Of a DNA stretch of 64,000 bases, positions 26,439 through 34,182 are shown in pieces. Below the pieces are notes generated by a model, which made no database searches, was not told the DNA's origin, and was given only the letters and a program-made list of their open reading frames with translations. The stretch is from an uncultured Tateyamaria sp. (GTDB lineage: Bacteria > Pseudomonadota > Alphaproteobacteria > Rhodobacterales > Rhodobacteraceae). The stretch covers positions 248,001 to 312,000 of the forward strand of contig NZ_CANNDN010000003.1 in NCBI RefSeq assembly GCF_947503465.1, read 5' to 3'. A program made the translations under genes and the position numbers. The number at the start of each line of letters is the position of its first letter. Within the stretch, counting starts at the first letter, position 1.

Positions 26439-26951
26439 ATGACGCGACGTGTTGAAACCTCTCGCTGCCCAGGATGCGGCGCGGTTCTCGCGTGCGTCGA
26501 TGGACCGACGCACCCCTACATGATCGCTTCGCCCGCCTGTTACAGGAAATTTACGAGCATCCTTGCGGCGGAATACGAGTCCGCGGCTTTCATGAGGACC
26601 CACCACTTCACGGTCGATGCCTACGCGGTTCAACACCCAGGCGACGGAACCGACCGGCGACAAATCCAGTCCGTCGGACTTCACTTGGCGCGTCTTTGCG
26701 TTCAGCTTGCTGCACCTGTGCCGTCCCGCGAGACCAACGATGTCATGCTCGGATTCGCGAAGCACAAAGCGACGCTGAAAAAGCTTGAACCTCCCAGGCG
26801 GTTTGCGGTCACGGCAGCCGATGTCGCGCCCCATGCAGGCCAGCCGGACCACTGCGAACGGGTAACGGCATGGGCCGCCGCCACCTGGAACGACTGGGCA
26901 ATTCAATACGACTACATCCGCGACTGGATCGCTTACACGAAGAGTAAATGA
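26439..26951 (+). CDS. DUF5946 family protein
   Basis: This 170-residue protein has a zinc-ribbon-like CPGCGAVL at residues 10-17 and HPYMIASPACYRKF, followed by LAAEYESAAF, HFTVDAYAVQHPG and a C-terminal HCERVTAWAAATWNDW. This order of H/C blocks fits the DUF5946 family, whose function is unknown. Conserved His and Cys residues suggest metal binding. It is the last gene of the plus-strand series that begins with the BTAD regulator. The start ATG has no strong binding site in front. Confidence 0.7.
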   Translation: MTRRVETSRCPGCGAVLACVDGPTHPYMIASPACYRKFTSILAAEYESAAFMRTHHFTVDAYAVQHPGDGTDRRQIQSVGLHLARLCVQLAAPVPSRETNDVMLGFAKHKATLKKLEPPRRFAVTAADVAPHAGQPDHCERVTAWAAATWNDWAIQYDYIRDWIAYTKSK

Positions 26952-27781
26952 GTGGTTGCCGCTCCGGGAGATGGAGAGCGTTCGGTCCCGTCCGCTCCGC
27001 AGGGCGGTAGCGGAACGACACACGACGGGAGCGCATGATAGGTCGGCGGAACGCGCCGCAGCGAACCGTATCGCGACCGTTGTGCCATACGTAAACACTC
27101 CGTCATCATTCTTTATGATGCAACATGAACCTTCATGAGATTGGACCTCATATCGGACAAATCAGCTTGGGCGATATGCTGGCTTTCATGAACGTCTCAC
27201 ATGTTCATCCGTCTTCGATCAAATGGCTGTGGTGACTTGTGAGATGATGCGGCAGTACAACGCTGGCTTGTCGAGCGTAATCATGGACAGCTTCCAACAA
27301 GCCAATTGCAGCCGGTAACTGCAGTGATTTGAAGACGACGTTCTGGTCCAAGTCTTTGGGTTGCAAGGTCGTATTTCTATGCACCCGCAAAAATGGAGAT
27401 AACACTGTGGTAATCCCCCATTTCTCTGTTCTTGGACGGCCCATAAAGGGCAACCCTATTACCAACCTGAATTTGGTGGTGGTTGATGCCCACCGCCCGA
27501 AGTGCTAGATCGTCATGTCTGGTTTGCGCTGGCACTTGCCATCTTCTCCACACGTCGACTGCGTTTCCGCACGCGCCACCCGAATGAACCAGCACCAACC
27601 GTACGCGCGTCAGCTTCCTTGCGCCAATAAACCGCGCCCCGTCGGGCACGATGGTGCGTTTGATGGGGTTAACATGCGCTACCGGACCGTGCGCCGCAGC
27701 AAGCTTTTGATCCATTTGACAAATCACAAAGCGGCTAAAATATCTTGAACGCGGCGAAACCCGTGTCCCCGCGGGGACACA
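26952..27781. other. Gap without a supported gene, boundary of the accessory region
   Basis: I see no gene in these 830 bases. Minus-strand frames 27205-27465 and 27377-27727 have no ribosome binding site and no recognisable family. A short hairpin-forming CATCAT-N5-ATGATG lies near 27104-27120. The stretch ends with the palindrome at 27763-27780. Sequence composition changes here from the mixed accessory part to a uniformly GC-rich block. Confidence 0.5.
27763..27780. repeat. 18-bp perfect palindrome GTGTCCCCGCGGGGACAC
   Basis: This is a perfect self-complementary site lying one base beyond the stop codon of the DUF2798 gene. A closely related 14-bp palindrome, GTCCCCGCGGGGAC, sits at 28858-28871, between the isomerase and SDR genes. 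As RNA both would form a very stable hairpin. No T-tract follows, so mRNA protection or protein binding is as likely as termination. Confidence 0.6.
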
Positions 27782-28009
27782 TCACTCAGGGATCGTCAGT
27801 TTCGCCACAAGACGGCGCGCCGCCGGCGCCACGACCAGCACGATGGGAAAGGCCACGGCCCAGCTGGGCAACCACGCCCCGATCCACTGGCCCAAGAACC
27901 CCGTCACCATGCCGACGGCCAGGAATGTCGAAATGCCCGACACCAGAAACGACATCATGCCGCTCAGGAAAAAGCCAAAGGCGATGTGGGCGTAGCGGGC
28001 GGGGATCAT
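27782..28009 (-). CDS. DUF2798 family small membrane protein
   Basis: This 75-residue protein has two hydrophobic helices (IAFGFFLSGMMSFLVSGISTF and GAWLPSWAVAFPIVLVVAP) and a basic end (ARRLVAKL). The size, two-helix layout and the FFLS-MMS-LVSG-ST pattern fit DUF2798, whose function is unknown. ATG 28009 has AGGAG six bases upstream; an in-frame start at 28024 does not. Confidence 0.78.
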   Translation of the reverse strand: MIPARYAHIAFGFFLSGMMSFLVSGISTFLAVGMVTGFLGQWIGAWLPSWAVAFPIVLVVAPAARRLVAKLTIPE

Positions 28010-28083
28010 GGACGGCTCCTGCAATCTGTAGGCGCCACGTTACGGAATTCCGGGCGCCTCACAATCTGCGTCAACGCACAGCG

Positions 28084-28836
28084 TCAGCGCATCCAGTCGA
28101 GGGTCGCATCCGTCTTCCCATCGGTCCTGTACTCGGCAGCGACCCAGCCTGTATAGCCGTCGGCGTCCAGGGCAGTCAGGACTGCGTCCAAGTCGATGTC
28201 GCCCGCCCCCGGCGCCACCCGCCCCGGTGCGTCGCCGATCTGCACGTGTCGGATCAGCGGTTGCATGGCCCGGTAGGTGCCCAGCACGTCGCCGGTGATG
28301 TCGTGGGCGTGGTAGGTGTCGAATTGCAGGCCCACATTGTCTGCACCAACAGCCTCGATCACCTCCGCGGCCAGATCAAAGCTGTTGAGAAAGTAGTTCG
28401 GCTGGCTTGACGGACCAAGCGGTTCGATCGTGAGGGTCAGGCCGGCGGGCAGGGTCTCGGCGGCACGGGACAGGTTGGCGATCAACGTGTCCCGCGCGGC
28501 GCGGCCTGCGGCATCCCCGCTCATCACATGGATCACGCCGGCACCCAGCGCCTGTGCGTAGCGCACCGCCCGCCGCATGTCATAGGCAAAGCGCGCCTCA
28601 CCCCTTGGCACCGCAGCAAAGCCGCGTGCGCCACCGGCATAGTTGGGACCCGGCGCATTCAGTAGGACATATTGCAAGCCGTTGCCGTGCAACGCCTCAA
28701 GGGTTTCGGGCACGGGCACGTCATAGGGCTGCTGCACCTCGACGGCGGTGAACCCGGCCTCTGCCGCCGCCTCGAACCGGTCGAGATAGGGCAACTCGGC
28801 CCAGAGATAGGTCAGGTTCGCGGCAAATCTTGGCAT
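28084..28836 (-). CDS. hyi: Hydroxypyruvate isomerase
   Basis: This 250-residue TIM barrel of the xylose-isomerase-like fold starts MPRFAANLTYLWAELPYLDRF, with GFTAVEVQQPYD, LTIEPL (first metal Glu), FDTYHAH, HVQIGDAPGR and a terminal VAAEYRT (second acidic block). These are the Hyi signature blocks. The enzyme interconverts hydroxypyruvate and tartronate semialdehyde in glyoxylate metabolism. A related sugar isomerase cannot be excluded. The next minus-strand gene upstream is the SDR, whose end is 43 bases away with a GC-rich palindrome between them. Confidence 0.85.
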   Translation of the reverse strand: MPRFAANLTYLWAELPYLDRFEAAAEAGFTAVEVQQPYDVPVPETLEALHGNGLQYVLLNAPGPNYAGGARGFAAVPRGEARFAYDMRRAVRYAQALGAGVIHVMSGDAAGRAARDTLIANLSRAAETLPAGLTLTIEPLGPSSQPNYFLNSFDLAAEVIEAVGADNVGLQFDTYHAHDITGDVLGTYRAMQPLIRHVQIGDAPGRVAPGAGDIDLDAVLTALDADGYTGWVAAEYRTDGKTDATLDWMR

Positions 28837-28857
28837 CGAACCGGACGCTACCGTGCT

Positions 28858-28871
28858 GTCCCCGCGGGGAC
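28858..28871. repeat. 14-bp palindrome GTCCCCGCGGGGAC between the SDR and isomerase genes
   Basis: The core is the same as at 27763-27780. It lies in the 43-base gap between the SDR and hyi. The hairpin could separate or stabilise the messages. Confidence 0.55.
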
Positions 28872-28879
28872 CAGCGAAT

Positions 28880-29581
28880 TCAGAACGTTTCGACCCAGGG
28901 GCGCAGGCTCAATTCATCCGACCAGGCGGACCGGTGCTGATCGATCAGGTGCATGTAGCTGCCGGCGATGGCGTCGGGGTCCAGCATCTTGTCGGTGCCG
29001 TCATCCGTGCGCTCGGCGCGGGCGGTGTTGGAAATGCCTCCGTCGATGTTGATCCAGGCCACGTGAATGCCCTTGGGATGCAATTCGCGGGCCATGGATT
29101 GGGCCAGGCCCCGCTGCGCAAATTTGCCCATGGCGAAGGGCGCGGATTGGGCGAACCCCTTGACCCCGGCAGAGGCGCCGGTGAACAGGATCGTGCCGCG
29201 TTTGCCGTCCACAAGGTCCTGATCCTGCATCATTTTTGCCGCTGCACGACCCATAAGGAAGGACCCGAAGGCGGTGATCTCGATGGCGCGGCGCACCTCT
29301 TCGGGGTCCAGCTCGGCAACGGGCGCGCGCTGGCGGGCGGAGGGGTTGTAGATGGCGACGCTTAACCGAGTGTTAAGACTTTGAAAGAGCGCCTCGACCG
29401 CCGTCGGATCGCTGCCATCCAGCGCCACGGTACGGGCACCAGTTTCGGCGGCGAGGTCGGCCAGTTTATCCGTGTTGCGCGCGCCAAGAACAAGGTCGTG
29501 GCCGCGGGCGTGCAACTGCCGGGCCAACGAGGCTGACAGACCGCTGCCTGCGCCGATGATGAGTGCGGTGCCCTGGGTCAT
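28880..29581 (-). CDS. Short-chain dehydrogenase/reductase-like protein lacking the catalytic Tyr
   Basis: This 233-residue Rossmann protein begins with TALIIGAGSGLSASLARQL (the GxxxGxG-type cofactor loop) and contains the Asn region IYNPSAR and LFTGASAG (catalytic Ser equivalent). At the YxxxK site it reads PFAMGKFA: Phe replaces the Tyr while the Lys is retained. It ends with GIHVAWINIDGGI. Such atypical SDRs are known as a subfamily; whether they are active is unclear to me. ATG 29581 has GGAGG seven bases upstream. It lies 258 bases downstream of the ATP-grasp gene on the same strand, so a role in that pathway is possible but not shown. Confidence 0.82.
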   Translation of the reverse strand: MTQGTALIIGAGSGLSASLARQLHARGHDLVLGARNTDKLADLAAETGARTVALDGSDPTAVEALFQSLNTRLSVAIYNPSARQRAPVAELDPEEVRRAIEITAFGSFLMGRAAAKMMQDQDLVDGKRGTILFTGASAGVKGFAQSAPFAMGKFAQRGLAQSMARELHPKGIHVAWINIDGGISNTARAERTDDGTDKMLDPDAIAGSYMHLIDQHRSAWSDELSLRPWVETF

Positions 29582-29839
29582 GATGTGTCCTCCGGTTGGG
29601 CGGACGACATGTCCGCCTTGCGCGGGAAGAATGCTACGGAAAACCGTGGTCCACCACCGGACAACCTGCACAGGCGGTGTGCGTCGCGTACACGATACCA
29701 CGCAAACGATGCCACGCTGCTTCGTTCAGTGCACAGCGACAACGCAGGACATGCAGAACGCGTGACCTGTCCGGGGGCGCGCCGCGCGTCCCCGGACGGG
29801 TCGGGTTTGGAACAAGGTGACGTGCCCTTGATCCTGCGC

Positions 29840-30760
29840 CTATTCGGCGGCCATCTGCCGTGGGGCGGGCGTTTGCGCCAGGTACGTGACCATCGTCTCG
29901 GCCAGGGTGCCCTCTGCAAGAGCATCAAAAGCCGAAAACATCGGTCCTGAATTGACCTCAAGATAGCACAGCTCCCCCGTCTCTTTCCGGGTTTTGAGGT
30001 CGTATGCGCAAAAATCGAGACCCAGGTCGGCCGCAAGGGTCCGCAATCCGGCCAGCAAATCCGGCGGCAAGATCGCGGTATCCCGCCAGATGGTCTTGCT
30101 GTCGCGATCTGCACGGAAGTCCAGGGTCTGTGCATGCGTCTCGAAAACCACCGGTGCATCGCCGATCAGGTAGACCCTGTATTCCGGGTAGATCAGCTTT
30201 TCCTGAACGATGGCGGGGCCGGGGGCTGTCCCGGTGGCCCAAACCTCTGCGTCAAGGTCATTCAGCTCTGCCGTGAACGCGCCCCCTGCCGCAGGCTTGC
30301 CAATAAGATCGTGGTCCGGCCCCATCATGGCCATGGCGTCCCGGGCATTGGTCAACAGCGTTCTTGGAATCGGCACACCCAAGGTGGCCGCGCGATGAAT
30401 GGCATAGCCCTTGTGCGCAGCAGCCTGGCTGTGGTTTCGGTTGAACATCCGAACCGAAGAACTGGCATATGCCCAGCTGGCGATGGTCGAAAACCACGCC
30501 AACGCCCGGTCGGATCGCGACTGATCCGGTGTGTAGCCGCCGGGGCCAAAGCAATCGTACCGCAAAAAGGCACCGTTTGCGGTGGTCTTTTCACCGGACA
30601 CGAACAAGTCGCCCGACACCGGGTCCCACGTCACGGCAGGTTCCGTATTCTCGTCAGGAACGATTTCGCAGACCGACAGGTTCTGGCGTTTCGCGGCCGC
30701 AAGGATGCATGCCGTATTCGGATCCGAGCGGCCCGTTGCAAGTATCAGATCATAGTGCAT
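29840..30760 (-). CDS. RimK/MvdD-like ATP-grasp ligase, putative graspetide macrocyclase
   Basis: This 306-residue ATP-grasp enzyme has RMFNRNHSQAAAHKGYAIHRAATLGVPIPRTLLTNA at about residues 105-140 (the pre-grasp helix typical of MvdC/MvdD), the ATP-binding Lys in LIGKPAAGGAF, QEKLIYPEYRVYLIG, and the Mg site CAYDL...ELCYLEVNSGPMF with Glu and Asn. Family members activate Asp/Glu side-chain carboxyls as acyl phosphates and join them to Ser/Thr or Lys side chains of a precursor peptide. ATG 30760 is preferred (GGAG six bases upstream) over GTG 30772. It starts 12 bases after the stop of the repeat-bearing precursor gene, so the two are almost certainly co-transcribed. A plain glutamate-ligase role is the main alternative. 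Confidence 0.85.
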   Translation of the reverse strand: MHYDLILATGRSDPNTACILAAAKRQNLSVCEIVPDENTEPAVTWDPVSGDLFVSGEKTTANGAFLRYDCFGPGGYTPDQSRSDRALAWFSTIASWAYASSSVRMFNRNHSQAAAHKGYAIHRAATLGVPIPRTLLTNARDAMAMMGPDHDLIGKPAAGGAFTAELNDLDAEVWATGTAPGPAIVQEKLIYPEYRVYLIGDAPVVFETHAQTLDFRADRDSKTIWRDTAILPPDLLAGLRTLAADLGLDFCAYDLKTRKETGELCYLEVNSGPMFSAFDALAEGTLAETMVTYLAQTPAPRQMAAE

Positions 30761-30772
30761 GGCCGTCTCCAC

Positions 30773-31438
30773 CTACCGTCCGCCAAAGGGATTGCGGAAC
30801 CCGAAGTCTTCTCCGAACGGGGCCTTGTCTTCGCCAAACGGAGGTTTCGGATCGTCCACGCGCGGATCGGTTTCACCGAACACCGGCTTTTGTTCTTCGA
30901 AGATCAGAGGCGTTTTGCCTTCTTCGAACAGGGCGGCTGTCTTGCCTTCTTCGAAGCGCACGAAGGTCTTGCCCTCTTCGAAACGCAGGGCTGTCTTGCC
31001 TTCCTCAAACAGGGCCAGTGTCTTGGCCTCTTCCTGGATCGGAAGTGTCTTGGGGATTGGCCCGCCGGGCACGGGTGTCAGACCGGCAGGGCCGGCCGCG
31101 ATGTTCGCCTGGCGCGCCGCCATCATCTGGAGCAGTTCGGTCATGGCATTTGTGCGTGCCTCGACGCGCACACCCACAAGTCGATCAACGTCTTCGGTGA
31201 TGACCATGCTTGCCATGGCGGGCGTAACGACTTGGGCCACGATACCATCGGGTGGATCGCCGATGAATTCGAGGTCGAGAATACCGTCGTCCGAGAGCAC
31301 TTTCTCAAGCGGGTTCAAGCGCACATTGCCATAGCCGGGCGTCGCAGCGACCCCTTGCACGGTCACGGATACCGAGGGCTTGTCGCCGGGCAAGGCTTGC
31401 AAAATGACGGATTGCACTTCGAGAAGTCGAACAGACAT
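30773..31438 (-). CDS. Putative graspetide (omega-ester/amide RiPP) precursor with six KTxxx[FQ]EE core repeats
   Basis: This is a 221-residue protein. Residues 1-100 look like a folded leader (MSVRLLEVQSVIL, GILDLEFIGDPPDG, GVRVEARTNAM), followed by a Gly/Pro/Ala linker. Residues 130-183 contain six tandem 9-residue units: KTLPIQEEA, KTLALFEEG, KTALRFEEG, KTFVRFEEG, KTAALFEEG and KTPLIFEEQ. Residues 184-221 carry looser units with PVFGE, PPFGED, APFGED and NPFGG. The Thr-x4-Glu-Glu spacing equals that of plesiocin-type (TTxxxxEE) graspetide cores, with Lys replacing the first Thr. ATP-dependent ligation by the adjacent enzyme could crosslink Lys/Thr to the two Glu of each unit. ATG 31438 has AAGGAG six bases upstream. 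No signal peptide or transporter gene is seen. Product and activity are unknown. Confidence 0.78.
   Translation of the reverse strand: MSVRLLEVQSVILQALPGDKPSVSVTVQGVAATPGYGNVRLNPLEKVLSDDGILDLEFIGDPPDGIVAQVVTPAMASMVITEDVDRLVGVRVEARTNAMTELLQMMAARQANIAAGPAGLTPVPGGPIPKTLPIQEEAKTLALFEEGKTALRFEEGKTFVRFEEGKTAALFEEGKTPLIFEEQKPVFGETDPRVDDPKPPFGEDKAPFGEDFGFRNPFGGR
30890..31051 (-). repeat. Six tandem 27-bp units encoding the KTxxx[FQ]EE repeats
   Basis: The coding strand repeats every 27 bases with GAAGAGGGCAAGAC-like cores (encoding EEGKT), in frame, six times. The bases differ at third positions and at the three variable residues, so the protein motif is kept under selection while the DNA has drifted. 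This argues for functional constraint on the peptide and against a recent slippage expansion. Confidence 0.85.
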
Positions 31439-31650
31439 AGCTGTCTCCTTTATTTTCATGCTCCAAAAATCGCGGAGCAGTCATGGAAAGTTGTTGGTCA
31501 AAAATAGACGTCAGCCCCGAAAAAACGGTGGGGCGTGCACCTTATGGTAGCAGAATGCGGGTCGATTCGCATCGTTGGTGACATCCGGCGGCTCAAAACC
31601 GCCTGTTCACCGGGTTGTTTGGGATACGTGGCGCGGGCCGTTCTGAGCGC

Positions 31651-32238
31651 CTAGGGCAACTCCTCGGATGGGATGATCCCGAAGAACTGTCCTTGCGACC
31701 ACACGCCGAACCACCCGTCATGGTGCACCCCAAGCTCGACCAGCCGGTAGAAGCTTTTGCGATCTATCAGCGCCTCGAGGTCGGCGCGGATCAGAACGTA
31801 GGGCGACGGTTCACCGGTGTCGGGGTCACGGTCAACACGGATGGGGTGATCGGGACCTGCCACCGCGCTGTCCTCCACATGGGTAACGAAGGTCAGCGTT
31901 TGGTCCGCACCCTCGCCCGTCGCCTCGAAATCGATCGCGACAAAGGGGGCGTCATCGACCGTGATCCCGACCTTTTCGACCGGGGTGACAAGGAAATACT
32001 TGCCCTCTTCGCGCTTGAGGATGGACGAGAACAGCTTGACCAGACCGGGCCGCCCGATGGGCGTGCCCTGGTAGAACCACGTCCCGTCCCGCGCGATCCG
32101 CATGTCCAGATCACCGCAAAACGGTGGATTCCAAAGGTGTACCGGCGGCAAACCGCGTGTTTTTGCAGCAGTGATCGACGCCACAAGCCCTTCTGCATCA
32201 GGTGTCACGGTTTTTTGTCCGCTCATATCTTTTGCCAT
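31651..32238 (-). CDS. DUF1285 domain protein
   Basis: This 195-residue protein reads GLPPVHLWNPPFCGDLDMRIARDGTWFYQGTPIGR, VKLFSSILKREEGKYFLVTPVEKVGI and ends GVWSQGQFFGIIPS. These are the conserved blocks of DUF1285, a two-domain fold of unknown function common in proteobacteria. The start is uncertain: ATG 32238 directly follows GGAGA, and ATG 32226 is also possible. It lies upstream of the putative graspetide precursor on the same strand with a 212-base gap, and is divergent from the MoxR gene with only 58 bases between, so one short region must hold both promoters. Confidence 0.82.
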   Translation of the reverse strand: MAKDMSGQKTVTPDAEGLVASITAAKTRGLPPVHLWNPPFCGDLDMRIARDGTWFYQGTPIGRPGLVKLFSSILKREEGKYFLVTPVEKVGITVDDAPFVAIDFEATGEGADQTLTFVTHVEDSAVAGPDHPIRVDRDPDTGEPSPYVLIRADLEALIDRKSFYRLVELGVHHDGWFGVWSQGQFFGIIPSEELP

Positions 32239-32296
32239 TCTCCGTTGAGGCAATAGGTTGGTATCAAGATCATATATCCCGAATGAAAGAGATGTC

Positions 32297-33304
32297 ATGA
32301 CTGACGCAGAGGACCTTGTTGCCGAAATCGAGACGCTTGGAGCGAAACTGGCAGAGGCGAAGGCCTCGATCACCAGGCGGTTCATCGGGCAGGAACGTGT
32401 TGTGGACCTGACCCTGACGGCGCTTTTGTGCGGCGGTCACGGGCTGTTGATCGGGCTGCCCGGGCTGGGCAAGACGCGGCTGGTCGAGACGCTGAGCACC
32501 GTGATGGGGCTGGATGGCAGCCGGATTCAGTTCACGCCGGACCTGATGCCCGCCGACATTCTGGGCTCGGAGGTGCTGGACACTGCCGAGGACGGGCACC
32601 GCGCGTTCCGCTTTGTGCCCGGGCCGGTGTTTTGCCAGTTGCTGATGGCGGACGAGATCAACCGGGCGTCGCCCCGGACCCAATCGGCGCTGTTGCAGGC
32701 GATGCAGGAAAAGACGGTGACCGTGGCGGGGCAGGATCGCCCCCTTGGCGTACCCTTCCATGTGCTTGCGACGCAGAACCCGATTGAACAGGAGGGGACC
32801 TATCCGCTGCCCGAGGCGCAGTTGGACCGCTTCCTTGTGCAGATTGACGTGCTGTATCCCGATCGGGCGACCGAGCGGGATATCCTGCTGGCCACCACCG
32901 GGACCGAGGATGCGCAATCGACCGCCGTGTTCACCGGCGCGGAATTGCTGGCGGCCCAGACGCTGTTGCGCCGGATGCCGGTGGGCGACAGCGTGGTCGA
33001 GATGATCCTGGATCTGGTCCGTGCCTTCCGTCCGGGCGAGGCTGACGCGTCCGCGCAGGTGAAAGAGACCGTCGCCTGGGGTCCCGGCCCGCGTGCGGCG
33101 CAGGCGCTGATGCTGGCCGTCCGGGCCCGCGCCCTGTTGCAGGGCCGCCTGGCGCCGTCGGCAGAGGATGTGATCGACATGGCCCGCCCTGTCCTGATCC
33201 ACCGCATGGCGTTGAACTTTGCCGCCCGTGCCCGTGGCGACAGCCTGTCCGATCTGATCGAAGAAACGGCGGCGGGCCTTGGCCGCAAGGCAGCTGCCGC
33301 GTGA
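32297..33304 (+). CDS. MoxR family AAA+ ATPase
   Basis: This 335-residue protein has Walker A GLPGLGKTRLV, Walker B LLMADEINRASPRTQSALLQAMQE and sensor 1 VLATQNPIEQEGTYPLPEAQLDRF. That is the MoxR type, in which the ATPase acts as a chaperone to mature a VWA-domain or cell-surface partner. ATG 32297 has GAGATGTC just upstream; the longer frame from 32258 lacks a site. It is the first gene of a four-gene operon in which each gene overlaps the next by four bases. Confidence 0.93.
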   Translation: MTDAEDLVAEIETLGAKLAEAKASITRRFIGQERVVDLTLTALLCGGHGLLIGLPGLGKTRLVETLSTVMGLDGSRIQFTPDLMPADILGSEVLDTAEDGHRAFRFVPGPVFCQLLMADEINRASPRTQSALLQAMQEKTVTVAGQDRPLGVPFHVLATQNPIEQEGTYPLPEAQLDRFLVQIDVLYPDRATERDILLATTGTEDAQSTAVFTGAELLAAQTLLRRMPVGDSVVEMILDLVRAFRPGEADASAQVKETVAWGPGPRAAQALMLAVRARALLQGRLAPSAEDVIDMARPVLIHRMALNFAARARGDSLSDLIEETAAGLGRKAAAA

Positions 33305-34182
33305 TCACCCCCCTCGCCCTGCGCGAAAAGGCCGAAACGCAAGCCGCCCGCTTGCCCGCGCTGCTTGCACGCGCGGAGCAGTTGGCGGGGGCCGTGCTGC
33401 TGGGTGAACATGGGCGCCGTCGTGCGGGCATGGGAGATGATTTCTGGCAGTACCGCCCCGCACAGATCGGCGACAGCCGCCGCATGATCGACCACCGCCG
33501 CAGCGCGATGGGTGACGTGCAGTTCGTGCGCGAGCGCGAATGGCAGATCGCGCAGTCGGTCATGCTGTGGGTCGATCAGGGGGCGGCGATGCGCTTTGCC
33601 TCGACCGACGCGTTGCCGACCAAGGCCGAGCGCGCCCGCGTGCTGGGCCTGGCCTGTGCCATCCTGCTGATCCGGGGCGGCGAACGTGTGGGCCTGACCG
33701 GTACGCGGCTGCCGCCCCGCCGGGGCAACGCCCAGATCCTGCGACTGGCCGAGATGTTCACCGAGGATGCCGAGGCCGACTATGAGCCGCCCGAACATCG
33801 CGCCATGATTCCGCATGCCCGCGCCGTGTTCGTGTCGGATTTCATGGGCAATATCGACGATGTGAAAACCGCGCTGACCAAGGCCGCCGACCGGGGCGTG
33901 CGGGGTGTGCTGCTGCATGTGCTGGATCCGGCCGAGGAAGCCTTTCCCTTTCGGGGCCGCACCATCTTTGAAAGCGTGGGCGGTACGTTGGAGCATGAGA
34001 CCTTGAAAGCCTCGGATCTGAAGGACCGGTATCTGGAACGCCTCGCGGCGCGGAAGGCCGAGTTGCAGCACCTGTGTTCCGTAGCCGGGTGGCAGTACGG
34101 GGTGCACCATACGGATACGCCTGCGCAGTCGGGCCTGTTGTGGTTGTGGCGCGCGCTGGATGGCGGGCGGGCGCGCACATGA
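33301..34182 (+). CDS. DUF58 domain protein
   Basis: This 293-residue protein has GRRRAGMGDDFWQYRPAQIGDSRRMIDHRRSA at residues about 38-70, the conserved R-x2-G-D-x2-R-x-I-D-W-like block of DUF58 (here with His for Trp), and EREWQIAQSVMLWVDQGAAM. DUF58 proteins accompany MoxR ATPases and are thought to be their partners. GTG 33301 overlaps the MoxR stop as GTGA, so translation is coupled. There is no transmembrane segment. Confidence 0.9.
   Translation: MITPLALREKAETQAARLPALLARAEQLAGAVLLGEHGRRRAGMGDDFWQYRPAQIGDSRRMIDHRRSAMGDVQFVREREWQIAQSVMLWVDQGAAMRFASTDALPTKAERARVLGLACAILLIRGGERVGLTGTRLPPRRGNAQILRLAEMFTEDAEADYEPPEHRAMIPHARAVFVSDFMGNIDDVKTALTKAADRGVRGVLLHVLDPAEEAFPFRGRTIFESVGGTLEHETLKASDLKDRYLERLAARKAELQHLCSVAGWQYGVHHTDTPAQSGLLWLWRALDGGRART

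Noticed and set aside
27377..27727. Minus-strand 116-codon frame in the gap before DUF2798
   Set aside because: There is no ribosome binding site, no domain and poor codon pattern; it could be a fossil but cannot be supported.
30890..31051. CRISPR-like reading of the 27-bp tandem units
   Set aside because: The units are contiguous without spacers, in frame inside an ORF, and vary at codon third positions; they encode peptide repeats.
31589..31605. GGCGG-CTCAAAA-CCGCC hairpin upstream of the precursor gene as a terminator
   Set aside because: The stem is five bases and no T-tract follows on either strand.
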